From: Undibacterium sp. | Lineage (GTDB): Bacteria > Pseudomonadota > Gammaproteobacteria > Burkholderiales > Burkholderiaceae_D | Direction: 5' to 3' | Length of the DNA: 64,000 nucleotides | Assembly: GCA_030645915.1 (NCBI GenBank) | Contig: JAUSNO010000038.1 | Coordinates: 124,001 to 188,000, forward strand | Shown: in pieces, positions 53,316 to 64,000 of the stretch | How the letters are laid out: every line of letters begins with the position of its first letter | Numbering within the stretch: position 1 is the stretch's first letter | Position numbers and translations under genes: made by a program | Notes under the pieces: model-generated | What the model was told of the DNA's origin: nothing | The model's input: the letters and a program-made list of their open reading frames with translations, nothing else | The model's database searches: none

Positions 53316-54068
53316 TTAGGATATTTGATCCATTACTTGCGAACTTGTTCGCCCAAATCGTCGTTCTCTAGCCTGATACGACTTAATGGCTTCATCAAGT
53401 GCAGACGCATCAAAATCTGGCCAGAACGTCTCTGAAAAATACAATTCGCTATATGCCAATTGCCACAATAGAAAATTGGATATCCGCATTTCGCCGCCAG
53501 TGCGAATAAACAAATCTGGCTCGGGAGCATATGCCATGGACAAATAAGGCGCGAGCATATCTTCGGTTATTACATCCGCTGATTTACCATCCAATTGAAG
53601 GCAATTAAATGCCTGAACGACATCCCAACGACCACCATAGTTTGCACAAATAGTGACAGTAAGACCCTTATTATTTGCTGTTTTAGTTTCTGCAGTCTGG
53701 ATCATTTTTTGTAAAGACAGATCAAATCTCGACAAATCACCTACAACCTTCAGTCGAACATCATTTGCATGCATTTTTGAAACTTCTTTTTCGAGTGCAG
53801 TGACGAAAAGACGCATGAGAAGAGAAACTTCCTCGGCTGGCCTGCGCCAATTTTCAGAACTGAATGCGAATAAAGTTAAATATTTTACATCGCGTCTGAT
53901 ACATGCCTCAACAATACCTCTTACCGCCTCAACACCTTTTGCATGACCCGCTACACGTGGCAAAAACCGTTTGGTCGCCCAGCGGCCATTGCCATCCATA
54001 ATGATCGCTATATGTTGAGGAACCGTGCTAACAACAGGAATGTCTTTAGTCGAACTAGTGTGAACCAT
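53316..54068 (-). CDS. uppS: Isoprenyl (undecaprenyl) diphosphate synthase
   Basis: [81 protein letters not shown]. Confidence 0.97.
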   Translation of the reverse strand: MVHTSSTKDIPVVSTVPQHIAIIMDGNGRWATKRFLPRVAGHAKGVEAVRGIVEACIRRDVKYLTLFAFSSENWRRPAEEVSLLMRLFVTALEKEVSKMHANDVRLKVVGDLSRFDLSLQKMIQTAETKTANNKGLTVTICANYGGRWDVVQAFNCLQLDGKSADVITEDMLAPYLSMAYAPEPDLFIRTGGEMRISNFLLWQLAYSELYFSETFWPDFDASALDEAIKSYQARERRFGRTSSQVMDQIS

Positions 54069-54106
54069 GTATATCCAGAGTAAATGAAGAAAATTTGTTG
54101 ATCGTG

Positions 54107-54667
54107 CTATACGGTCAACACTTCCTTTTCCTTCTCAGCTAACAACTTATCCACTTCAGAAACTGATTTATCGGTCAGTTTTTGAATTTCGTCCTGCGCG
54201 CGTCGCTCTTCATCATCAGAACATGTTTTATCTTTGACCAATTTTTTCAATGACTCGTTCGCATCACGCCGGATATTACGAATAGCTATTTTTGCATCTT
54301 CACCTTCAGTTTTTACCAATTTCACCATTTCTTTACGACGCTCTTCGGTCAGTGCCGGAGTTGGAACCCGGATTACATCCCCTTGAGTAGAAGGGTTCAA
54401 TCCCAAATCTGCATCACGTATCGCTTTTTCGATAGTAGTGATCATCTTTTTTTCCCAAGCTTGCACGCCAATTGTGCGGGCATCAATCAAAGTCACGTTA
54501 GCCACCTGCGTGATATTAGTTGGTGCACCGTAATAATCCACCATCACATGATCAAGTATGCCGGTATGTGCTCGTCCAGTCCGTACTTTAGACAGGTCCG
54601 ATCTCAAAGTATCGATCGATTTTTGCATTCTTTCTGCGGTGTGATTTTTTATCTCTATGACGGTCAT
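54107..54667 (-). CDS. frr: Ribosome recycling factor (start taken as MTVIEIK)
   Basis: [52 protein letters not shown]; good RBS ggag upstream. Confidence 0.97.
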   Translation of the reverse strand: MTVIEIKNHTAERMQKSIDTLRSDLSKVRTGRAHTGILDHVMVDYYGAPTNITQVANVTLIDARTIGVQAWEKKMITTIEKAIRDADLGLNPSTQGDVIRVPTPALTEERRKEMVKLVKTEGEDAKIAIRNIRRDANESLKKLVKDKTCSDDEERRAQDEIQKLTDKSVSEVDKLLAEKEKEVLTV

Positions 54668-54803
54668 GTCATTCTCCTTTACATATTGAGCATTCCAAAC
54701 AATATTTTCGAGTGTTTGATGCTGTAGTTTTTTCAAATCTGTAATGAGCAAAAAAGCTCAATCGCCAAAATGCATGCATTCAATCACAAATCAAGATCGC
54801 GAA

Positions 54804-55520
54804 TTATACGTGTACTAATGTACCTTCGTCGCCACCCATAATTAGATTTTTCAAGGCACCAGGCTTTACAATCGAAAACACTTTGATTGGCAATTTTTGA
54901 TCGCGACATAAAGCAAAGGCTGTTGCATCCATCACTTGCAAATGACGAGAAATTGCTTCGTCAAAGGAAATAGTCGAATAGCGCGTTGCAGTAGCATCTT
55001 TTTTAGGATCAGCGGTGTAAACACCATCCACCTTAGTTGCCTTGAGGACAATTTCGGCACCAATTTCCGATCCACGCAAGGCCGCAGCAGTGTCCGTAGT
55101 AAAAAATGGGTTGCCAGTACCAGCGGCAAAAATAACAACTTTACCCTCCTCAAGATATTGCAATGCTTTAGGGCGCACGTATGGCTCAACTATTTGCTCA
55201 ATAGCGATTGCCGACATTACTCGTGCAGTAATACCAGCCTGGCGCATAGCATCGCCTAAAGCCAGTGCGTTCATCACTGTCGCCAGCATGCCCATATAAT
55301 CTGCGGTAGCTCTATCCATACCCTGCGCACCAGGTGCGACGCCGCGGAAAATATTCCCTCCCCCAATAACAATGGCTAGCTCTACGCCCAACTTAGAGAT
55401 TTCGGCGACATCAGCCACCATGCGTTCAATCGTAGCGCGATTGATTCCGTACGAATCATCACCCATCAATGCTTCGCCAGAAAGTTTCAAAAGCACGCGC
55501 TTATAAGCTGGTTTGGTCAC
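54804..55520 (-). CDS. pyrH: UMP kinase
   Basis: [48 protein letters not shown]. Confidence 0.97.
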   Translation of the reverse strand: MTKPAYKRVLLKLSGEALMGDDSYGINRATIERMVADVAEISKLGVELAIVIGGGNIFRGVAPGAQGMDRATADYMGMLATVMNALALGDAMRQAGITARVMSAIAIEQIVEPYVRPKALQYLEEGKVVIFAAGTGNPFFTTDTAAALRGSEIGAEIVLKATKVDGVYTADPKKDATATRYSTISFDEAISRHLQVMDATAFALCRDQKLPIKVFSIVKPGALKNLIMGGDEGTLVHV

Positions 55521-55651
55521 GGTCTGGACTCCTTAGAGGTAAATGAAGATATTTTTATAAGAATTCTGATTCAGCGGATGTGTCGACAAAATACCGATAT
55601 CAAAATAATTACAAGAATAACCTGAACAACAATTTGGACGAACTTTAGTTT

Positions 55652-55682
55652 AAAAAAACGGGCCTTTCGGCCCGTTTTTTTT
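55652..55682 (-). terminator. Rho-independent terminator after tsf
   Basis: aaaaaaacgggcc-tttc-ggcccgttttttttt hairpin with poly-U on both strands, just past the tsf stop. Confidence 0.9.
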
Positions 55683-55688
55683 GCCTAA

Positions 55689-56570
55689 TTATGCTTGTTT
55701 TGCTGCAGCAACCTGAGCAGCCACTTCTGCTGCAAAGTCGTCTTGCTTCTTCTCAATTCCTTCACCTACAACGTACATGGTGAAAGACTTAACAGATGCT
55801 CCGACTGACTTCAACATTTGCTCAACCGTTTGCTTATCGTTCTTAACGAAAGTTTGATTCAGCAACGAAACCTCTTTCAAGAATTTTTGCACTGAGCCTT
55901 CTACCATCTTGGTAACGATATCTGCAGGCTTACCAGATTCTGCCGCTTTAAGAGCTGCAACCGAACGCTCTTTCTCGATCAAATCTGCAGGAACCTGCTC
56001 AGCAGAAAGAGATACAGGTTTCATCGCGGCAATGTGCATTGCCACATCCTTACCCACCTGTTCGTCAGCTGCATCAAATTCAACAACAACACCAATTCGT
56101 GTGCCGTGCAAATAAGAAGTCAGTTTGGAATTTGTTTCAAAACGTTTGAAACGGCGGATTGCCATGTTCTCACCGATCTTGCCAATCAAAGCAGCACGGA
56201 TCGTTTCTACTGTGCCACCGTCGAGAGGAAGCGCGGATAATGCAGCGACATCAGCAGGATTATGTTCGGCAACTAACTTAGCACATGCGTTCACGAAAGC
56301 GATGAAATCGTCATTTTTCGTAACGAAATCAGTTTCGCAATTAATTTCAATTAGCGCGGCAACATTACCTGAAACAACAGACGCGACTACGCCTTCTGCG
56401 GTAATACGCGAAGCTGCTTTGGATGCTTTACCACCCAACTTAACGCGCAAAATCTCTTCTGCACGCTCCATATTGCCTTCAGCCTCAGTCAAGGCTTTTT
56501 TACATTCCATCATCGGCGCATCAGTCTTTGCGCGCAATTCACCTACCATCGCTGCTGAAATCGCGGCCAT
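55689..56570 (-). CDS. tsf: Elongation factor Ts
   Basis: [47 protein letters not shown]. Confidence 0.98.
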   Translation of the reverse strand: MAAISAAMVGELRAKTDAPMMECKKALTEAEGNMERAEEILRVKLGGKASKAASRITAEGVVASVVSGNVAALIEINCETDFVTKNDDFIAFVNACAKLVAEHNPADVAALSALPLDGGTVETIRAALIGKIGENMAIRRFKRFETNSKLTSYLHGTRIGVVVEFDAADEQVGKDVAMHIAAMKPVSLSAEQVPADLIEKERSVAALKAAESGKPADIVTKMVEGSVQKFLKEVSLLNQTFVKNDKQTVEQMLKSVGASVKSFTMYVVGEGIEKKQDDFAAEVAAQVAAAKQA

Positions 56571-56623
56571 GTTTTTCTCCTAGTTTCACTTGCACCATAA
56601 AGATGCAAACAATAAATTCTGTT

Positions 56624-56654
56624 TAAAAAAAGGGGCGAACGATTGTTTGCCCCT
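56624..56654 (-). terminator. Hairpin with U-tract between rpsB and tsf (terminator or attenuator)
   Basis: On the minus strand aggggcaaac-aatc-gttcgccccttttttt; stem with one mismatch followed by a T-run. Confidence 0.75.
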
Positions 56655-56712
56655 TCTGTGATAATTTTTCCGAATTAAAATTCGTCAAAAATTACGCTCA
56701 AATTACAAACTA

Positions 56713-57459
56713 TTAAGCTTGCTCTACTTCGACAAACTCATCTGCGCTTGGCTTAACAGCTTCCAACACTTCATTCACTGCATTGGCGCGACCTTCCAAA
56801 ATCGCATCAGCAACGCCACGAGCGTACAGAGCGATTGCTTTCGACGAATCATCATTACCTGGAATGATATAAGTAACGCCATCAGGAGAGTGATTAGTAT
56901 CGACAACACCGATAACTGGAATTCCCAATTTAGCCGCTTCAGTAATAGCACCTTTATGGAAACCAACGTCAACCACAAAAATTGCATCAGGTACGCCGCC
57001 CATATCCTTGATGCCGCCGATAGATTTTTGCAACTTAATCATTTCGCGCTGAAACATCAAAGCTTCTTTTTTTGACAACTTCTCTACAGAACCGTCTTCA
57101 ATGATAGCTTCCATGTCTTTCAGGCGCTTGATTGAAGTTTTGACAGTTTTGAAGTTAGTCAACATACCACCCAACCAACGTTGATCAACGAAAGGCATGC
57201 CAGCGCGTTGCGCTTCAGCAGCGATCAGATCACGTGCCTGGCGCTTCGTTCCGACCATCAAAACTGTACCGCGATTAGATGACAATTGACGAATGTATTT
57301 CATCGCCTCTTGATACATCGCCAAAGTTTTTTCCAGATTGACGATATGAATCTTGTTGCGATGGCCGAAGATGAACGGTGCCATTTTCGGATTCCAAAAA
57401 CGGGTTTGGTGACCAAAATGGACGCCAGCTTCCAGCATTTCACGCATTGTTACAGACAT
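56713..57459 (-). CDS. rpsB: 30S ribosomal protein S2 (start taken as MSVTMREML)
   Basis: [85 protein letters not shown]. Confidence 0.98.
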   Translation of the reverse strand: MSVTMREMLEAGVHFGHQTRFWNPKMAPFIFGHRNKIHIVNLEKTLAMYQEAMKYIRQLSSNRGTVLMVGTKRQARDLIAAEAQRAGMPFVDQRWLGGMLTNFKTVKTSIKRLKDMEAIIEDGSVEKLSKKEALMFQREMIKLQKSIGGIKDMGGVPDAIFVVDVGFHKGAITEAAKLGIPVIGVVDTNHSPDGVTYIIPGNDDSSKAIALYARGVADAILEGRANAVNEVLEAVKPSADEFVEVEQA

Positions 57460-57714
57460 AATAACTCCAGGGTTAGGTCTTGAATCCAAATCAGTGATCC
57501 CGCTAGGGACACCCTTTTAGACTGGATTCGTTTCTTAAAAATAAAATTTTATTTGTTTTACTTGAGATTTATTCAAGCGAACTATCTATTCTACTACAAA
57601 ATCAAGACTTGTTTCAAGCCCGTTTAGCGAGCAACCTACTATTGCACCTCAGCGCATATCGCTCGCCTCGACTATAATTCCAACATTATCTACCTACACT
57701 TCACATGGCAGCAC

Positions 57715-58524
57715 ATGACATCCATTTCAATTAAATCAGCAGAAGATATCGCCGGTATGCGAGTTGCGGGCAGACTCGGTTCCGAAGTACTTGATTACAT
57801 TACTCCATTTGTTAAAGCAGGGACAACCACAGGGGAAATTGATCGGCTTTGCCATGAATACATGTTAAATATTCAAGGCACCATTCCTGCGCCACTCAAT
57901 TATTGCCCCCCTGGTTATACGCCCTACCCTAAAGCGATATGCACTTCGGTCAATGATGTCATTTGCCATGGCATTCCGGGCGACAAAGTATTGAAAAATG
58001 GTGACGTTGTCAATCTCGACATTACCGTCATTAAAGATGGCTATCATGGCGATAACAGCCGTATGTTTCTGATCGGAGAGCCATCAATATTAGCAAAACG
58101 CTTAAATGAAATCACATACGAATGTATGTGGCTAGGCATTTCAATGGTAAAGCCGGGAAATCATCTTGGCGACATCGGTCACATCATTCAACAACACGCA
58201 GAAAAAGCCGGCTACAGCGTTGTCAGGGAATTCTGTGGTCACGGCATAGGTAAGGTATTCCATGAAGAGCCACAAATTCTTCATTACGGCCGGCCCGGTA
58301 CGCTTGATAAACTGGCTGCGGGAATGATCTTTACGATAGAACCGATGATCAATGCAGGCCGACGCGAAATTCGTGAAATGGGCGATGGCTGGACAATTAA
58401 AACAAAAGACAGAAGCCTTTCAGCGCAATGGGAACACACTATTCTCGTGACGGAAACTGGCTATGAAGTTCTCACCCTATCAGCCGGATCACCGCCACCG
58501 CCAGCGTTCATTACTACAGTTTAG
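57715..58524 (+). CDS. map: Methionine aminopeptidase type I
   Basis: DIAGMRVAGRLGSEVLDYITPFVKAGTTTGEIDRLCHEYM; NYCPPGYTPYPKAICTSVNDVICHGIPGD; EFCGHGIGKVFHEEPQILHYG. Confidence 0.97.
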   Translation: MTSISIKSAEDIAGMRVAGRLGSEVLDYITPFVKAGTTTGEIDRLCHEYMLNIQGTIPAPLNYCPPGYTPYPKAICTSVNDVICHGIPGDKVLKNGDVVNLDITVIKDGYHGDNSRMFLIGEPSILAKRLNEITYECMWLGISMVKPGNHLGDIGHIIQQHAEKAGYSVVREFCGHGIGKVFHEEPQILHYGRPGTLDKLAAGMIFTIEPMINAGRREIREMGDGWTIKTKDRSLSAQWEHTILVTETGYEVLTLSAGSPPPPAFITTV

Positions 58525-58534
58525 GACTGCGATA

Positions 58535-61096
58535 ATGACTACGACAGCACTTCCCGCGCTCGCATTCAAGCAAGAATTGAAGTCCGCACAGCAACTTATT
58601 ATCGCTGCGTTCAGAGAAAACAATAAAGCGGAACAGTTGCTGCATAACTTGTGCCGCTGCGTCGATGGCGTATTAGTCAAAATTTGGAAACAGTTTAATT
58701 TTCCGAAGCAAATGACTTTGATAGCGGTCGGTGGATACGGGCGGGGCGAGCTATTTCCGCATTCAGATGTCGACGTACTCATTTTATTATCTGAACGACC
58801 CGATGCACAGCTGCGTGAAAAACTGGAAAGTTTAGTCCAGATTTTCTGGGATATCGGCCTCGATATTGGCCATAGCATTCGCACGGTAGACGAATGCATG
58901 GAAGAAGCACTCGCTGATATTACAGTCAAAACCAGTCTGCTCGAAGCACGCCTACTCACCGGGAGCAGGATTCTCTTTCGTCAAATGCAGGAACGCTATG
59001 ACGAAAGCATGAATCCTCAGCATTTTTTTCAGGCAAAGCTTCTTGAATTGCAGCAGCGTCATGTCAAATATGAAGACACGCCTTATAGCCTCGAACCGAA
59101 CTGCAAGGAAAGCCCAGGTGGTCTAAGGGATTTACAAGTAATTCTTTGGGTAGCCAAAGCTGCCAAACTGGGAAATTCCTGGAAAGAGCTCGCGACCCGC
59201 GGGCTAATCACCACGACAGAAGCGCATCAGCTAAAACGCAATGAGCGCGCGTTCAAGGATATTCGTATCCGCTTGCACATCCACACAGGGCGACGCGAGG
59301 ATCGGTTGATTTTTGATGTGCAGACACAGATAGCAGAGACTTTCGGCTTCAAAACCACTGAGTCGCGGCGTGCCAGCGAATACCTGATGCAACGTTATTA
59401 CTGGGCTGCCAAGGCGGTTACCCAGTTAAATACAATTCTATTGCAAAATATTGAAGCCACTTTATTTCCGCAATCATCCGCACCGCAACCGATCAATGAA
59501 CGCTTTAATGAAGTCAATGGTTTCATTGACATCGCCAATGACGACGTATTTACAGCAACGCCGTCGGCCATGCTGGAAGTTTTTTTGCTCCTTGCACAGC
59601 ATACAAAGTTAAAAGACATGACCGCCCGGACATTGCGGGCGCTTTGGCATGCACGTTTTCTGATTGACGCTGGATTTCGTCATGACATTTTTAATCGGGC
59701 GCTCTTTTTACAAATAATTCAGGCACCACAAGGCATTACGCATGCCCTGCGCCACATGAACCAGATGAGTATTCTGGGGCGCTATTTACCCAATTTTCGC
59801 CGGATTATCGGCCAGATGCAGCACGACCTGTTCCACGCCTATACAGTTGATCAGCATATTTTGCTGGTAGTACGCAATTTGCGCCGGTTCACGATGACAG
59901 AGCATGCGCACGAATATCCATTTTGCAGTCAATTGATGGCAAACTTCACGCAACCGTGGGTGCTATACATCGCCGCATTGTTCCATGACATTGCAAAGGG
60001 GCGCGGCGGCGACCATTCAACACTGGGAATGAATGACGCTAAAAAGTTTTGCCATGATCATGGCATCTCTAAAGCGAATTCAGAATTAATTGTTTTTCTA
60101 GTGCAAAATCATTTGACCATGTCACATGTTGCACAAAAACAAGATCTATCTGATCCGGATGTCGTGCAATCGTTTGCCAATCTTGTTAAGGACGAACGCC
60201 ACTTGACCGCATTGTATTTGCTGACAGTCTCTGACATTCGCGGCACCAGTCCCAAAGTGTGGAATGCATGGAAAGGCAAATTGCTTGAGGACTTGTATCG
60301 TATTTGCTTGCGGGTGCTGGGTGGAGAAACGCCATCCAAAGATCGGGAGTTAAAGAATCGCCAGGAAGAAGCGTTAAAATCCTTACGTCTACATGGCTTA
60401 CCAAACAATGCGCATGAACGGCTATGGCAACAGCTTGATATGGCCTATTTTTTACGCCACGATGCAGCTGATATTGCCTGGCAAACAAGGGCCTTGCATG
60501 ACCGCATTGACAGTGCCGTGCCAGTCGTCAAATGCAGGCTAGCGCCGATTGGCGAAGGACTCCAGGTAGCAGTATATGTGAAAGACCAAGCGGATTTATT
60601 TGCCCGCATATGCAATTATTTCGACAGTAAAAATTTCAGCATTCTGGATGCAAAAATTCACACCACTAAAGGTGGGTATGCACTCGATACTTTTTTAGTT
60701 ACTGAACCGGCGTTCTCAGCCAATTATCGCGACATTATCAATCTGATAGAGCATGAACTTTCGGATATTTTATTTAGACAGGCGCCCTTATCCCCCCCCA
60801 ATCGAGGGCGACTGTCGCGCCTATCGAGAACATTTCCAATTGTGCCTGGCGTAGATTTGCGACCAGATGAAAAAGGTCAGTTTTATTTGCTGTCCATTTC
60901 AGCAAATGACCGTAATGGCCTGCTATATGCAATTGCCAATATTCTTACCAAATACAAAATCAACCTGCATACGGCCAAAATTATGACTTTGGGCGAAAGG
61001 GTGGAAGACGTTTTCCTGGTCGATGGCGCCGCCCTGCAAAGCGGCCGCATCCAATTGCAGTTTGAAACCGATTTGCTCGATGCCTTGCGCATTTAA
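58535..61096 (+). CDS. glnD: [Protein-PII] uridylyltransferase/UTase-UR GlnD (start taken as MTTTALP)
   Basis: GGYGRGELFPHSDVDVLIL nucleotidyltransferase; FHDIAKGRGGDHSTLG HD domain; two C-terminal ACT-like segments. Confidence 0.96.
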   Translation: MTTTALPALAFKQELKSAQQLIIAAFRENNKAEQLLHNLCRCVDGVLVKIWKQFNFPKQMTLIAVGGYGRGELFPHSDVDVLILLSERPDAQLREKLESLVQIFWDIGLDIGHSIRTVDECMEEALADITVKTSLLEARLLTGSRILFRQMQERYDESMNPQHFFQAKLLELQQRHVKYEDTPYSLEPNCKESPGGLRDLQVILWVAKAAKLGNSWKELATRGLITTTEAHQLKRNERAFKDIRIRLHIHTGRREDRLIFDVQTQIAETFGFKTTESRRASEYLMQRYYWAAKAVTQLNTILLQNIEATLFPQSSAPQPINERFNEVNGFIDIANDDVFTATPSAMLEVFLLLAQHTKLKDMTARTLRALWHARFLIDAGFRHDIFNRALFLQIIQAPQGITHALRHMNQMSILGRYLPNFRRIIGQMQHDLFHAYTVDQHILLVVRNLRRFTMTEHAHEYPFCSQLMANFTQPWVLYIAALFHDIAKGRGGDHSTLGMNDAKKFCHDHGISKANSELIVFLVQNHLTMSHVAQKQDLSDPDVVQSFANLVKDERHLTALYLLTVSDIRGTSPKVWNAWKGKLLEDLYRICLRVLGGETPSKDRELKNRQEEALKSLRLHGLPNNAHERLWQQLDMAYFLRHDAADIAWQTRALHDRIDSAVPVVKCRLAPIGEGLQVAVYVKDQADLFARICNYFDSKNFSILDAKIHTTKGGYALDTFLVTEPAFSANYRDIINLIEHELSDILFRQAPLSPPNRGRLSRLSRTFPIVPGVDLRPDEKGQFYLLSISANDRNGLLYAIANILTKYKINLHTAKIMTLGERVEDVFLVDGAALQSGRIQLQFETDLLDALRI

Positions 61097-61157
61097 TTAC
61101 TTGAGCAGCCCTCATTTTATTTACATCAGCCAACTTCACTAATTATCAACCAAGACC

Positions 61158-61904
61158 ATGACCGAATTATTGCGCCTCTCCAAAAGAATGTCCGAACTGG
61201 GACTTTGCTCACGCCGCGAAGCGGATGAATGGATAGAGCGTGGCTGGGTTCGCGTTGACGGAAAAATCGTTTCTGAACTCGGCAGCAAAGTATTCCCGCA
61301 TCAACGCGTATCGGTAGAGCGACAGGCAGCAGCCGAACAATCGAAGCGCGTCACCATCCTCATCAATAAGCCAGTCGGCTATGTCAGCGGGCAGGCAGAA
61401 GACGGCCATCAACCGGCAATCGCGCTAGTGAAAGCTGAAACTCGCTGGGGTGAAGATGATGTCAGCAATGCGTTTCATCCCACTCAGTTAAGAAGTTTGG
61501 TTCCGGCTGGACGACTCGACATTGACTCTGTTGGCTTGTTGGTATTGACGCAAGATGGTCGAATTGCCAAACACCTGATTGGCGAAGACACATCCGTAGA
61601 TAAAGAATATCTGGTACGCGTGCAATACAGCAAACCTGGACGCTTGCCTGAAAAAGATCTGCGCTTACTCAATCATGGCTTGAGTTTGGATGGGAAAAAA
61701 TTAATTCCGGCAAAAGTACGCTGGCAAAATGATGATCAATTGAATTTCATTCTGATGGAAGGAAAGAAACGCCAGATTCGTCGCATGTGTGAAATGGTTG
61801 GACTTACTGTATTGGGTCTGAAACGCGTGCGCATTGGCAAAGTCAAACTGGGTAAATTGCCTGAAGGCCAATGGCGCTACCTACGGGACGACGAACAATT
61901 TTAA
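61158..61904 (+). CDS. Pseudouridine synthase (RsuA/RluB/RluF family)
   Basis: S4 domain LRLSKRMSELGLCSRREADEWIERGWVRVDG; LVPAGRLDIDSVGLLVLTQDG; MEGKKRQIRRMCEMVGLTVLGLKRVRIG. Confidence 0.93.
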   Translation: MTELLRLSKRMSELGLCSRREADEWIERGWVRVDGKIVSELGSKVFPHQRVSVERQAAAEQSKRVTILINKPVGYVSGQAEDGHQPAIALVKAETRWGEDDVSNAFHPTQLRSLVPAGRLDIDSVGLLVLTQDGRIAKHLIGEDTSVDKEYLVRVQYSKPGRLPEKDLRLLNHGLSLDGKKLIPAKVRWQNDDQLNFILMEGKKRQIRRMCEMVGLTVLGLKRVRIGKVKLGKLPEGQWRYLRDDEQF

Positions 61905-61919
61905 ATTCATGCGCCAGCA

Positions 61920-62003
61920 ATATACTCCCCTAAAAATATACTAAATATCTCTTATAGCGCGCATAAATAAAGCGTGATATAGAAATACTAATAGGGAGTA
62001 TAT
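61920..62003. repeat. AT-rich inverted repeat between convergent genes (rlu-like and def)
   Basis: atatactccc (61920-61929) versus gggagtatat (61994-62003), perfect 10-bp arms with additional partial internal complementarity. Confidence 0.6.
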
Positions 62004-62537
62004 CTAATCATCCTGATTTGGATCCATTTCCGGAAACAGCACTTCAGTATAACCAAATTGCGATAAATCTCTGATGCGCACGGGGTAGAGAATGCCATTT
62101 AAATGGTCACATTCATGCTGCACCACGCGCGCATGAAATCCATCGACCTCACGGCTGATTACGGCACCAAATTGATCCACGCCTTCATAACGCAATTTAC
62201 TCCAGCGCGGCACCAGACCGCGCAGACCAGGGACTGACAAACATCCCTCCCACGCTTCATCGACCTCTTCTGAAAGCGGCGTCAACACCGGATTCAACAA
62301 GACCGTCTCAGGGACATTTGGCGCGTCCGGATAACGCGGGTTGCTTTTAAATCCAAAAATGACCAGCTGAAGATTTACCCCAATTTGCGGGGCGGCTAAA
62401 CCGGCGCCATTTGCTGCGGCCATGGTTTCAAACATATCCGCGACTAATTTGGATAATTCCGGCGTATTGAATTGAGAGACTGGTTCCGCAATGCGCAACA
62501 ATCTGGCATCACCCATCTTGAGAATTTCGTGAATCAT
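62004..62537 (-). CDS. def: Peptide deformylase
   Basis: [48 protein letters not shown]. Confidence 0.97.
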   Translation of the reverse strand: MIHEILKMGDARLLRIAEPVSQFNTPELSKLVADMFETMAAANGAGLAAPQIGVNLQLVIFGFKSNPRYPDAPNVPETVLLNPVLTPLSEEVDEAWEGCLSVPGLRGLVPRWSKLRYEGVDQFGAVISREVDGFHARVVQHECDHLNGILYPVRIRDLSQFGYTEVLFPEMDPNQDD

Positions 62538-62566
62538 CGCTTACACCTCAACAAAAATCAGGAAAA

Positions 62567-63448
62567 TTAATTTATTTTTAGCGTCTGAAGATAACGGGCG
62601 AATTCTTCACCAACATCCGCGTGCTTAAGACCAAGTGCAACCGTCGCTTTTAAATAACCAAGTTTTGAACCGCAATCGTAACGCGTCGCGGCGCAACGGT
62701 AAGCATAAACGTCTTCATCTTTCAATAAAGCCGCAATACCATCCGTGAGTTGAATCTCCCCACCAGAACCCTTGCCTAATTTTTCCAGGTAAGAAAAAAT
62801 CTTACCGGATAAAATATATCGACCTGCCACGGCCAAAGTCGAAGGCGCATCTTGTGGCGCGGGTTTTTCGACGATGCCAAACATTTTATCCAGACGATCT
62901 TTATATGGCGAGCCACTGACGATACCGTACTGATTAGTGAATTCTCGCGGCACCTCTTGTACCGCAATAATACTAGCTCCCTCCTCCTGGTACCGGCGCG
63001 TCATTTGTGCAATGACGGATGGAAAGCCTGGATCAGGATCCATTAAATCATCGGCCAGCAAAACGGCAAACGGCTCATCGCCAATCACAGGGCGCGCGCA
63101 CAGAACGGCATGTCCCAAACCCAACGCAGCGGGTTGACGAATGTAAATGCAGTTGATGTTCTTGGGGATCACGTTTTGCACCAACTCCAGCAAAGCATGT
63201 TTCCCGGCAGATTCCAGCTCGCTTTCCAATTCATACGCCGTATCAAAATGGTCTTCGATCGCGCGCTTATTGCGCCCGGTAATAAAGACCATTTCTGTAA
63301 TGCCAGCTTCAACAGCCTCTTCCACCGCATATTGGATTAATGGCTTATCGACCACCGGCAACATTTCCTTTGGTTGCGCCTTGGTTGCAGGTAAAAAACG
63401 GCTACCTAAACCCGCTACTGGAAATACCGCTTTCTTAATTTTTGTCAT
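62567..63448 (-). CDS. galU: UTP-glucose-1-phosphate uridylyltransferase
   Basis: [59 protein letters not shown]. Confidence 0.97.
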   Translation of the reverse strand: MTKIKKAVFPVAGLGSRFLPATKAQPKEMLPVVDKPLIQYAVEEAVEAGITEMVFITGRNKRAIEDHFDTAYELESELESAGKHALLELVQNVIPKNINCIYIRQPAALGLGHAVLCARPVIGDEPFAVLLADDLMDPDPGFPSVIAQMTRRYQEEGASIIAVQEVPREFTNQYGIVSGSPYKDRLDKMFGIVEKPAPQDAPSTLAVAGRYILSGKIFSYLEKLGKGSGGEIQLTDGIAALLKDEDVYAYRCAATRYDCGSKLGYLKATVALGLKHADVGEEFARYLQTLKIN

Positions 63449-63510
63449 TTCATTTCTATCCTATTTTGAAGAGGAATATGCCCTGCTCATTTTCATATCG
63501 GGCATTCCAT

Positions 63511-64000
<490 letters not shown>

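Noticed and set aside
57460-57714. Possible structured rpsB leader RNA
   Set aside because: I could not identify a convincing conserved structure by eye; needs a covariance-model search

Overview
This 64 kb window looks like a chromosome segment of a Burkholderiales-type betaproteobacterium, judged from gene order and protein content only. From left to right: (1) a sulfur-oxidation (sox) cluster on the minus strand, 1-11040, with soxCDYZAXB plus accessory genes (GlcG/HbpS-like, thioredoxin-like, FadL-type porin, SoxH-like MBL hydrolase, DsrE-like, cytochrome c running off the left edge). A DUF302-like lipoprotein gene is divergent and a soxR-type ArsR regulator lies beyond it. (2) A Calvin-cycle cbb operon on the minus strand, cbbL-S-X-Y-F-P-T-Z-A, with divergent cbbR (red-type form I RuBisCO with CbbX activase). 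(3) A mixed region: DUF445 protein, acetyltransferase, DEAD-box helicase, AI-2E permease, PLD-type phosphatidyltransferase, and a Pls/PosA-like single-module NRPS that overlaps a 4'-phosphopantetheinyl-transferase-like gene. (4) An imuA-imuB-dnaE2 SOS mutagenesis cassette preceded by two CTG-N10-CAG LexA-type boxes. (5) The housekeeping block lpxB-lpxA-fabZ-lpxD-skp-bamA-rseP-dxr-cdsA-uppS-frr-pyrH-tsf-rpsB, then map, glnD, a pseudouridine synthase, def, galU and a partial ligA. I recognised no rRNA, tRNA, CRISPR array or transposase. The observations most worth following up are the NRPS-like/PPTase pair, the SOS region with a possibly SOS-linked small ORF, in-frame 9-bp minisatellites in cbbX and cbbF, the sox accessory genes, and three unrelated long imperfect palindromes in intergenic DNA.
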